From: Comamonadaceae bacterium
Lineage (GTDB): Bacteria; Pseudomonadota; Gammaproteobacteria; Burkholderiales; Burkholderiaceae_C
DNA length: 7,677 nucleotides
Assembly (NCBI GenBank): GCA_947458415.1
Contig: CANGZG010000114.1
Location: forward strand, 1-7,677
Reading direction: 5' to 3'
The position numbers and the translations under genes are program-made. The notes under the pieces are model-generated. The model did no database searches, was not told the origin of the DNA, and saw nothing but the letters and a program-made list of their open reading frames with translations. Shown in pieces: positions 1 through 5,579 of this stretch; the first letter of the stretch is position 1; each line of letters starts with the position of its first letter.

Positions 1-508
1 CATTGCCATCACGGGTTATCCCCCCTCCGACGCTGAGTCAGAGGCGGTTCAGTTTGCGCGACATCCCCATGTCATGGTGGCCAGGCAAGACCATGCGCTG
101 GCGCAACAATCACATTTAGATTGGCAAGCCCTCAAAGCGGTTGATTTGATCGTTCGAGAAAAGGGATCGGCCACGCGCATGTTTTTTGAGCAACTGCTGC
201 AAGCGAACCAGCTTCAAAATACAGAACGCATAGAAATGTCGAGCAATGAGGCGGTCAAACAGGCAGTGATCTGTGGTTTGGGCATCAGTTTTTTGTCAGC
301 GCATGTGTGTCAGACAGAGATTCAGTCTGGTTTGTTGGTCGCTTTGAACTTGCCTGACATGCCCAAGTACATCGATTGGTGTGTCATCCATCCACGCAAC
401 GCACAGCCGATCGGTTTACCTTTGGCGTTCAAGCAATTTGTACTGAAAGAAGGTGAGCGCCACAGCGAATGCATTTTCAGCGCATGTCAGGCCCCAAGCG
501 GTCAGTGA
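1..508 (+). CDS. cbbR: LysR-type transcriptional regulator, CbbR-like, 3' part only
   Basis: C-terminal effector-binding part of a LysR-type regulator. The frame is open from base 2 and stops at TGA 506-508; the start and the N-terminal helix-turn-helix lie beyond the left edge. About 168 residues remain. The visible pattern matches the CbbR branch, which activates Calvin-cycle (RuBisCO) operons in response to metabolites: an early ITGYPPSDAE stretch, then HPHVMVARQDHALA, the IVREKGSATR ligand-loop motif, and MSSNEAVKQAVICGLGISFLSAH. These correspond to the REpGSGTR and NSNEAIKQAVMAGLGI motifs I recall from known CbbRs. The last 15 or so residues look poorly conserved. The gene is convergent with fba, 28 bp away. 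It is more AT-rich than its neighbours: 181-360 is 46% G+C by hand count, against 69% in part of pgk. LysR membership is very likely. The CbbR assignment is good but unproven, because related LysR proteins controlling other genes share this effector domain. Confidence 0.8.
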   Translation, partial: IAITGYPPSDAESEAVQFARHPHVMVARQDHALAQQSHLDWQALKAVDLIVREKGSATRMFFEQLLQANQLQNTERIEMSSNEAVKQAVICGLGISFLSAHVCQTEIQSGLLVALNLPDMPKYIDWCVIHPRNAQPIGLPLAFKQFVLKEGERHSECIFSACQAPSGQ

Positions 509-511
509 CGA

Positions 512-526
512 GACGGGGAGGCCGTC
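512..526. terminator. Small hairpin between convergent cbbR-like gene and fba
   Basis: A perfect 5-bp stem GACGG/CCGTC with loop GGAGG lies wholly inside the 28-bp gap between two convergent stop codons. It has no T-tract on either side. It could weakly assist termination of both genes, but it is short enough to be chance. Confidence 0.2.
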
Positions 527-536
527 AGTGAAGCCA

Positions 537-1601
537 TCAGACCACGCTTTGCGCCAACAAACCTTGTTGGTATTTGGCCGCCATCATGGGCAGGGGTGTC
601 GGTTTGATTTTGCCGCTTTGGCCCTCGCAGCCGAATTCGATGTAGCGTTGCTTGCATATCTGTCTCGCGGCTTCTCGGGCGGGCTTGAGCCATTCTCGGG
701 CATCGAATTTGTCAGGGTTCTCGAATAAAAACTGACGCACGGCGGCGGTCATGGCCAATCGGATGTCGGTGTCGATGTTGATTTTGCGCACACCAAATTG
801 AATGGCCTTTTGGATTTCTTCCACCGGCACGCCATAGGTTTCTTTCATGTCGCCGCCGAATTGACGGATCTTGGCGAGCAGCTCTTGCGGCACGCTGGAC
901 GAGCCGTGCATCACCAAATGCGTGTTGGGGATGCGCTGGTGAATGGCTTGAATGCGGTCCATGGCCAGAATGTCCCCGGTGGGTTTGCGTGTGAACTTGT
1001 AAGCGCCGTGACTGGTGCCGATGGCAATGGCCAGTGCATCCAATTGGGTGCGTTTGACAAAGTCCGCGGCTTGCTCGGGGTCGGTCAGCAGTTGTTCGCG
1101 GGTCATGGTGGCATCGGTGCCGTGGCCGTCTTCTTTGTCACCTTTCATGGTTTCGAGCGAACCCAAACAACCCAATTCACCTTCCACAGTGATGCCCAGT
1201 TGGTGCGCCATGTGCACCACTTCACGGGTGACGCTGACGTTGTAGTCGTAGCTGGCGATGGTTTTGCCGTCGCCTTCCAAGCTGCCGTCCATCATCACTG
1301 ACGTGAAGCCCAACTCAATCGCACCACGGCAAACCATGGGGCTTTGTCCATGGTCTTGGTGCATCACCAATGGCACATGCGGGTAGGCTTCGACCGCGGC
1401 TTGAATCAAGTGTTTGATGAACGACTCGCCCGCGTATTTGCGCGCACCTGCACTGGCTTGAAGTATCACGGGCGCACCGACTTCGTCCGCCGCAGACATG
1501 ACCGCTTGCACTTGTTCTAAGTTATTGACATTGAACGCGGGGATGCCGTAGTTGTGCTCGGCGGCGTGATCGAGCAGTTCGCGCATTGAAACCAAAGCCA
1601 T
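537..1601 (-). CDS. fba: Class II fructose-1,6-bisphosphate aldolase
   Basis: Cytoplasmic, zinc-dependent aldolase of 354 residues, the usual length for the class IIB (CbbA-like) form. It reversibly splits fructose 1,6-bisphosphate into dihydroxyacetone phosphate and glyceraldehyde 3-phosphate. It serves glycolysis and gluconeogenesis, and in autotrophs the Calvin cycle, where the same enzyme can also make sedoheptulose bisphosphate. Seen in the sequence: VMHQDHGQSP with likely catalytic Asp83 and zinc ligand His84, the VEGELGCLG motif (139-147), GTSHGAYKF with His198, VMHGSSS with His232, and the phosphate-binding NIDTDIR segment near residue 275. The ATG at 1599-1601 has a clear ribosome binding site 7 nt upstream. 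The gene follows pyk by 40 bp on the same strand, so the two are probably cotranscribed. It faces the CbbR-like gene tail to tail. In many Burkholderiales purC follows fba (recalled, not checked); that is not so here. All key residues are present. Confidence 0.97.
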   Translation of the reverse strand: MALVSMRELLDHAAEHNYGIPAFNVNNLEQVQAVMSAADEVGAPVILQASAGARKYAGESFIKHLIQAAVEAYPHVPLVMHQDHGQSPMVCRGAIELGFTSVMMDGSLEGDGKTIASYDYNVSVTREVVHMAHQLGITVEGELGCLGSLETMKGDKEDGHGTDATMTREQLLTDPEQAADFVKRTQLDALAIAIGTSHGAYKFTRKPTGDILAMDRIQAIHQRIPNTHLVMHGSSSVPQELLAKIRQFGGDMKETYGVPVEEIQKAIQFGVRKINIDTDIRLAMTAAVRQFLFENPDKFDAREWLKPAREAARQICKQRYIEFGCEGQSGKIKPTPLPMMAAKYQQGLLAQSVV

Positions 1602-1608
1602 GGGGGTA

Positions 1609-1614
1609 CTTCCT
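1609..1614 (-). promoter_or_regulatory. Ribosome binding site of fba
   Basis: Reads AGGAAG on the minus strand, 7 nt before the ATG at 1601. It supports that start. The 40-bp pyk-fba gap also holds a T7 run (1620-1626, as A on the plus strand) and a tandem GTCAGCC pair (1634-1647) overlapping the pyk stop. Confidence 0.6.
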
Positions 1615-1641
1615 GTGTCAAAAAAACGGGGTTGTCAGCCG

Positions 1642-3075
1642 TCAGCCGACCTTGCAAATTTTCAGCATGTTAGTGCCTCCTGGCGAGCCCATCGGTTCGC
1701 CGCAAGTGATGGCATACACATCGCCGCTGTTGACGATGCCGCGAGCGCTGAGGTGTTGCTCGGCTTGGTTCAGCGCCGTGTCGCGGTCAGCGCTGGTGTC
1801 AACCAACATGGCGTGCACATTGCGGTAAAGCGCCATGCGACGTTGCGCGGCCTCACGCGTGGTGAGCGCATAAATAGGGATGTGAATGCGGTGGCGGCTC
1901 ATCCACAAGGGGGTGGAGCCGGAATCGGTCAGCGCCACAATCGCTTTGGCGCCAAGGTGGTGAGCCGTGAACAAGGCGCCCATGGCAATGGTCTGGTCGA
2001 TGTAGGTGAAAGTTTTGCCCGTGAAGTCGGCGTCCAAAGCCACTTCCTCGGCGTCTTCGGCGGCTTTGCAAATTTGCGCCATTTGTTGCACGGTTTCCAG
2101 CGGGTATTTGCCGACCGCGGTCTCGGCGCTCAGCATGACCGCGTCGGTGCCATCGAGCACGGCATTGGCCACGTCGCTGACTTCAGCGCGCGTAGGCACC
2201 GGGTTGGTGATCATGCTCTCCATCATTTGGGTGGCGGTGATGGTGACCTTGTCCATTTCACGCGCGAGTTTGATCATGCGTTTTTGCAAGGCGGGCACGG
2301 CGGCGTTGCCCACCTCGACGGCCAAGTCGCCGCGTGCCACCATGATGCCGTCGGAAGCCCGCAAGATTTCTTCCAAATGCGGGATGGCCTCAAAGCGTTC
2401 GATTTTGGCGATCAGGCCAGGCTTGTGTTTGTAAGGTTCGGCCGCGACGTTGCAAAGCTGTCTGGCCATTTCCATGTCGGTGGCGTTTTTCGGAAAGCTG
2501 ACGGCCACATAGTCGGCTTGAAAGGACATGGCGGTTTTGATGTCTTCCATGTCTTTGCCGGTCAGCGCGGGGGCGGTCAGACCGCCGCCTTGTTTGTTGA
2601 TGCCTTTGTTGTTCGAGAGTTCACCGCCCATTTGCACGACGGTGTGGACTTTTTCGCCTTGGACTTTGCTGACGGTCAACACGATCAAGCCATCGTTGAG
2701 CAGGAGCAAGTCACCGGCTTTGACATCGCGCGGGAGTTCTTTGTAATCCAGCCCAACCCCTTGAATGTCGCCGGGTTCTGTGCGCGAGGCGTCCAGCACG
2801 AACGGGGCACCGGCTTGCAACATCACTTTGCCTTCGGCAAATTTGCCGACCCGGATTTTGGGGCCTTGCAAGTCGGCCATGATGGCGACCACGCGCCCCG
2901 CGCGTTTGGCGGCTTCACGCACCAGCGTGGCGCGGTCAACATGGTCTTGGGCCTTGCCGTGGCTGAAATTGAGTCGAACCACATTCACGCCAGCGCGGAT
3001 CATGGCTTCGAGCATTTCAGGGTCGCTGGATGCAGGTCCCAGCGTGGCAACAATTTTGGTGGCGTGTTTTGGCAT
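1642..3075 (-). CDS. pyk: Pyruvate kinase
   Basis: Cytoplasmic last enzyme of glycolysis: phosphoenolpyruvate plus ADP gives pyruvate and ATP. The protein has 477 residues, normal for a bacterial enzyme. Visible elements: N-terminal KIVATLGPAS (7-16); substrate and metal segment NVVRLNFSHG with Arg34, Asn36 and Ser38; ADLQGPKIRVG (67-77); the B-domain insert (about 75-170); IAKIER with catalytic Lys224; MVARGDLAVE (245-254); TATQMMESM (280-288) followed by NPVPTRAEVSDVANAVLDGTDAVMLS; and the C-terminal regulatory domain. ATG 3075 was chosen because homologues begin with MPxxATKIVATLGP. An in-frame TTG at 3114 would add 13 residues unlike the family. The ribosome site is weak (GGGAA close to the ATG). 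It lies 40 bp upstream of fba, probably as one operon, and is divergent from the Crp-like gene. No clean sigma-70 promoter is seen upstream, so an activator may be needed; that is inference. Confidence 0.97.
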   Translation of the reverse strand: MPKHATKIVATLGPASSDPEMLEAMIRAGVNVVRLNFSHGKAQDHVDRATLVREAAKRAGRVVAIMADLQGPKIRVGKFAEGKVMLQAGAPFVLDASRTEPGDIQGVGLDYKELPRDVKAGDLLLLNDGLIVLTVSKVQGEKVHTVVQMGGELSNNKGINKQGGGLTAPALTGKDMEDIKTAMSFQADYVAVSFPKNATDMEMARQLCNVAAEPYKHKPGLIAKIERFEAIPHLEEILRASDGIMVARGDLAVEVGNAAVPALQKRMIKLAREMDKVTITATQMMESMITNPVPTRAEVSDVANAVLDGTDAVMLSAETAVGKYPLETVQQMAQICKAAEDAEEVALDADFTGKTFTYIDQTIAMGALFTAHHLGAKAIVALTDSGSTPLWMSRHRIHIPIYALTTREAAQRRMALYRNVHAMLVDTSADRDTALNQAEQHLSARGIVNSGDVYAITCGEPMGSPGGTNMLKICKVG

Positions 3076-3231
3076 GGAATTCCCGAGAAACGAGGTTGCA
3101 TTGTCACACGCCAAACATGACCCATTGATTTAAAAACCGAGCGATTGGGAGATGATTTCGCAAGTTTGGTTTGCAAAATTTGTCAGTGACGCTTTGCCGG
3201 TGCCTGTGTGCTGTTGACTACAGTGAGCGGC
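3076..3231. promoter_or_regulatory. Divergent intergenic region between pyk and the Crp-like gene
   Basis: This 156-bp gap must hold the promoters of both pyk (leftward) and the Crp-like gene (rightward). It is visibly AT-richer between 3125 and 3182. It contains an imperfect 22-bp dyad at 3161-3182 (CAAGTTT, 8-nt spacer, AAATTTG; one mismatch between arms) and a single FNR-like half site TTGAT at 3125-3129 without its partner. No convincing -35/-10 pair could be assigned to either gene. A Crp-family dimer encoded next door could bind the dyad, but the arms do not match the TGTGA (CRP) or TTGAT (FNR) consensus. Confidence 0.4.
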
Positions 3232-3900
3232 ATGAAAAAGAACTCGCCCCACATTGACAGCCTGTGGTTGGGCACGGGTCAACCGGGCTTGTTGACGCTG
3301 GCGCGCCAAGGCCAAGTGCGGCATTACCGCAAACACCTGCTGCTGATTCAACAAGGCGACATCGGCCATCAAATTTACTTGGTGGTCGCCGGGCGTTTGC
3401 GAGAGTTCAGTGTTTCGCAAGACAGCAAGCCTCGGGAAATCACGTTGTCCTTGTGGGGTGCGGGGCAACTGGTGGGTGCGCCTGCCTTGGATGGTGGCCC
3501 GCACTGTGCCAGCGTGGTCACCTTGACGCCAGTGGTGTGTGTTGTGGTGTCACGCGAATCGGCGTTGGCGGTGATTCAAAGCACGCCTTCCATGGCCATG
3601 GATGTGCTGAAAATGGCCTTGCAACGGGTGCGCATGGCCACCGAAACCACCCGCCGTGCATTGTTTTCGGATGCGTACAGCCGTTTGACCTCGTTGCTGC
3701 AAGGCCAAATGGACCCGGCGATCGACCCCCATGGCGACATGCGCTGCCAGCCCATGACCCACGCGCAAATGGCGCAGCACATCGGTTGCAGCCGGGAAAT
3801 GGTCAGCCGGATCATGAAAGAGCTGATCATTGGTGGCTATGTGGTGCGCGAGCGCGACAGGGTTTACCGGGTTTGCAAGCGCTTACCCGAGCGCTGGTAG
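3232..3900 (+). CDS. Crp/Fnr-family transcriptional regulator
   Basis: DNA-binding regulator of 222 residues with a cyclic-nucleotide-type beta-barrel (about 20-110, including LLIQQGDIGHQIYLVVAGRL), a dimerisation helix (about 115-150) and a C-terminal winged helix-turn-helix (about 170-215). The recognition region GCSREMVSRIMKEL (185-198) is classic for the family. It carries both the Arg-Glu and distal Arg of CRP and the E-x-x-S-R pattern of FNR, so the preferred site cannot be read off. The N-terminus has no cysteine cluster, so it is unlikely to hold an FNR-type iron-sulfur centre. In my alignment of residues 82-96 to the cAMP phosphate-binding loop, the usual Gly-Glu and Arg-Ser become Gly-Ala and Cys-Ala, arguing against cAMP binding. 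ATG 3232 is preferred; an in-frame GTG at 3208 would add eight residues. It is divergent from pyk, suggesting control of itself and pyk-fba (inference). The effector is unknown. Confidence 0.92.
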   Translation: MKKNSPHIDSLWLGTGQPGLLTLARQGQVRHYRKHLLLIQQGDIGHQIYLVVAGRLREFSVSQDSKPREITLSLWGAGQLVGAPALDGGPHCASVVTLTPVVCVVVSRESALAVIQSTPSMAMDVLKMALQRVRMATETTRRALFSDAYSRLTSLLQGQMDPAIDPHGDMRCQPMTHAQMAQHIGCSREMVSRIMKELIIGGYVVRERDRVYRVCKRLPERW

Positions 3901-3907
3901 GGGTAAG
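3882..3907 (+). terminator. Hairpin spanning the Crp-like gene's stop codon
   Basis: A perfect 7-bp stem CTTACCC/GGGTAAG encloses a 12-nt loop holding the TAG stop. It competes with a second hairpin, AGCGCT-TACCCG-AGCGCT at 3878-3895. Only three T residues follow (3913-3915), so it is at best a weak terminator or a 3'-end stabiliser. Confidence 0.25.
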
Positions 3908-3929
3908 GCCGGTTTAAGCTTGGGTTGGC

Positions 3930-3935
3930 TACAAT
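3930..3935 (+). promoter_or_regulatory. Candidate -10 element for the desaturase
   Basis: TACAAT matches the sigma-70 -10 consensus at five of six positions and is preceded by GGC. No good -35 hexamer lies 16-18 bp upstream. If real, transcription would start near 3942 and leave a leader of about 74 nt before the ATG at 4016. The element is independent of the Crp-like gene, which ends at 3900. Confidence 0.35.
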
Positions 3936-3965
3936 GACCTGAGAACTGAGCCATTGCCCTGAAGC

Positions 3966-3996
3966 GGCACAAGACTCAGCGCACTTGCCTTTTTTT
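3966..3996 (+). terminator. Hairpin plus T7 tract ahead of the desaturase
   Basis: GGC and CAAG (3966-3968, 3970-3973) pair with CTTG and CC (3984-3989) through a bulge, around a 10-nt loop. Seven T residues (3990-3996) follow directly. This is the best intrinsic-terminator shape in the window. It lies 66 bp after the Crp-like gene, but also downstream of the candidate -10 at 3930 and only 20 nt before the desaturase ATG. It could therefore end crp transcription or act within the desaturase leader. Confidence 0.4.
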
Positions 3997-4015
3997 GGTG
4001 CCCATTTCCAGACTT

Positions 4016-5101
4016 ATGAACCTGACTGAACAACCTATTCCCTTTGAGCAACCCATGCCTCACCGCAAGGTGATACGCGAATGGCTTGTGCCTTTGTCTG
4101 AGCGCGTCACTTGGCGCGCCATGTTGCTGTTGTTGTTGGACTATGCGGTATGGGCTGCTTTGTTGGCGGGTACCGTGTTTTTCCAAGCCTGGTGGGCCAA
4201 GTTGCTGTGCGCGGTGGCCATGGGTTTCACCATCGGGCGCTTGTTCATCATCGGACATGACGCTTGTCACCAAAGCCTGACGCCGCACCGTGGCCTCAAC
4301 AAATGGGTCGGGCGCATTGCATTCTTGCCTTCATTGACCACTTTCAGCTTGTGGGACATCGGACACAACGTGGTCCACCATGGGTACACCAACCTCAAAG
4401 GCTTCGATTTTGTTTGGGCACCGCTCACCCGCGAGGAATACGCCAAGTTGTCGTTTGCCGGTCGATGGTTAGACAGGGCTTACCGCAGTGGCTGGGCGCC
4501 GGGCCTGTATTACATGATTGAAATTTGGTGGAAAAAAATGGTGTTCCCCAACGCCAAAGAAATGCCGACGCGTCGCCCGATCTTTACCCGTGACAGTTGG
4601 TTGATCACTGGTTTTGCGGCTTTGTGGATGGGCGTCATCGTGGCGGCGGCTTGGGCCACCGGCCAGTCTGTCTGGTGGTTGATCTTGTTCAGTTTCGTGA
4701 TCCCGTTTTCATTCTGGTGCGCCATGATCGGTTTTGTGGTGTATGTGCACCACACCCATGTCAAAGTCTCTTGGCACGATGACCGCAGTGCCTGGGCCAA
4801 AGCCCAGCCTTTTGTGTCCACCACGGTGCACCTGACCTTTCCCTTCAACATCGGCGCGCTCATGCACCACATCATGGAGCACACCGCCCACCATGTGGAC
4901 ATGAGCATTCCTTTGTACCGCCTCAAGCAAGCCCAAACCAAGTTGGAAAACTTGCTGCCCGGTCGCATCATCGTTCAGCGGTTTTCATGGCGCTGGTATT
5001 TCCAGACCGCACGGTCATGCAAGTTGTACGACTTCACGCGCCAGTGCTGGACCGATTACACAGGGCGCGCCACCAGTTTGCCCAGCATGACGCCTGCCTG
5101 A
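4016..5101 (+). CDS. Membrane fatty acid desaturase, DesA-like
   Basis: Integral inner-membrane di-iron enzyme of 361 residues that would insert a double bond into an acyl chain using oxygen and an electron donor. All three histidine boxes are present: HDACH (81-85), HNVVHH (117-122) and HTAHH (289-293), plus His-rich HHTH (245-248). Hydrophobic segments lie near 36-57, 62-80, 198-216 and 220-243, with the boxes on the cytoplasmic side as the family requires. The third box and the VGRIAFLPSL/WDIGHNVVHHGYTNLKGFDF context resemble bacterial Delta-12-type desaturases; the position acted on cannot be told from sequence. Start: ATG 4016 lacks a good ribosome site. In-frame alternatives are TTG 3995, GTG 3998 and ATG 4055. 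The stop overlaps the ATG of the next gene by one base, implying translational coupling. No ferredoxin or reductase partner gene is seen nearby. Confidence 0.9.
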   Translation: MNLTEQPIPFEQPMPHRKVIREWLVPLSERVTWRAMLLLLLDYAVWAALLAGTVFFQAWWAKLLCAVAMGFTIGRLFIIGHDACHQSLTPHRGLNKWVGRIAFLPSLTTFSLWDIGHNVVHHGYTNLKGFDFVWAPLTREEYAKLSFAGRWLDRAYRSGWAPGLYYMIEIWWKKMVFPNAKEMPTRRPIFTRDSWLITGFAALWMGVIVAAAWATGQSVWWLILFSFVIPFSFWCAMIGFVVYVHHTHVKVSWHDDRSAWAKAQPFVSTTVHLTFPFNIGALMHHIMEHTAHHVDMSIPLYRLKQAQTKLENLLPGRIIVQRFSWRWYFQTARSCKLYDFTRQCWTDYTGRATSLPSMTPA

Positions 5102-5550
5102 TGAGGGGTTTTGCACAGCGACTGGCAGTTGTGCTGTGCGCACCCATGCTTGGCTTGGCTTGGCCCAGCTTGGCGCAAGACGCGCCCACCCGATCGGTGG
5201 TGACCGTGTGTGCCGAAGCAGCCACCCGCTACGCTTTGCAAACCGAGGCCTACAGCGATGCCATCAAACCCTTGATGTTTGACACCCGCGACAACCCGAC
5301 CGAACAAGCCCAGCGTTTAGACAAGCTCCAAACGCGGCACGACGAGTTCAAACAAGCGGCTTTGGGTCAAGAGCAAGAGCGCCGCGTCAGCCTCGGTTGG
5401 AATGCCAAAGATGTCGAGTTGGACACCCAAATCAAAGCCTGGGTGATTGGCAACTTGCTGGCTTTTGCCACTGACAAATATGGCCAAGACAAGTTGTTTT
5501 TCAAGTTTTATATCGTCAACCGCTGCAAGCAACAGTTTGCCGCGCCTTGA
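5101..5550 (+). CDS. Small exported protein of unknown function
   Basis: I do not recognise this 149-residue protein. It begins with a typical signal peptide: Arg2 and Arg7, a hydrophobic core (about 8-20), then a likely cleavage site after SLA (residue 25) leaving QDAPTR. The mature part (about 124 residues) is predicted soluble and mostly helical, charged and Gln-rich in the middle (65-97). It has two cysteines, Cys37 near its N-terminus and Cys142 near its C-terminus, which could form a disulfide in the periplasm. It is not a lipoprotein, as the cysteine is not at the cleavage site. ATG 5101 shares a base with the desaturase stop and has no ribosome site of its own, so translation probably depends on the upstream gene. 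An earlier in-frame start (4987) would put the signal peptide internally and overlap the desaturase by 115 bp. The coupling suggests a joint envelope or membrane-lipid role, which is inference only. Confidence 0.8.
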   Translation: MRGFAQRLAVVLCAPMLGLAWPSLAQDAPTRSVVTVCAEAATRYALQTEAYSDAIKPLMFDTRDNPTEQAQRLDKLQTRHDEFKQAALGQEQERRVSLGWNAKDVELDTQIKAWVIGNLLAFATDKYGQDKLFFKFYIVNRCKQQFAAP

Positions 5551-5579
5551 GCGCGCATCAAGCGCGGTTTAAGCCGCGC
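5541..5579. terminator. GC-rich hairpins between convergent genes
   Basis: Several overlapping stems fill the 18-bp gap and both stop codons: CGCGC-CTTGA-GCGCG (5541-5555), CTTGA/TCAAG (5546-5562), and GCGCGG-TTTAAG-CCGCGC (5562-5579), whose loop contains the pgk stop. Only TTT follows on the plus strand and no T-run on the minus strand. This is a plausible bidirectional transcription block, but not a canonical terminator. Confidence 0.35.

Noticed and set aside
798..1301. A 167-codon plus-strand open frame opposite fba
   Set aside because: His- and Phe-rich antisense shadow of fba with no recognisable motif.
1602..1641. T7 run and tandem GTCAGCC between pyk and fba as a terminator
   Set aside because: No stable stem lies immediately before the T-run, and the fba ribosome site follows directly, so cotranscription is more likely.
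3076..3114. Longer pyruvate kinase from TTG 3114
   Set aside because: The 13 extra residues do not resemble the family, whose N-terminus normally starts just before the KIVATLGPAS motif.
1600..3120. A 506-codon open frame on the plus strand, opposite pyk
   Set aside because: It mirrors pyk almost exactly, its translation is a low-information mix rich in His, Gly, Phe and Val, and it matches no family. It is the usual antisense shadow of a codon-biased gene; pyk on the other strand has all its catalytic motifs.
3125..3137. FNR box in the pyk-crp intergenic region
   Set aside because: Only one half site (TTGAT) is present; the partner position reads AAACC instead of ATCAA.
4987..5100. Longer form of the exported protein starting at 4987
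   Set aside because: It would place a clear signal peptide 38 residues inside the protein and overlap the desaturase widely; the TGATG junction at 5099-5103 explains the start better.
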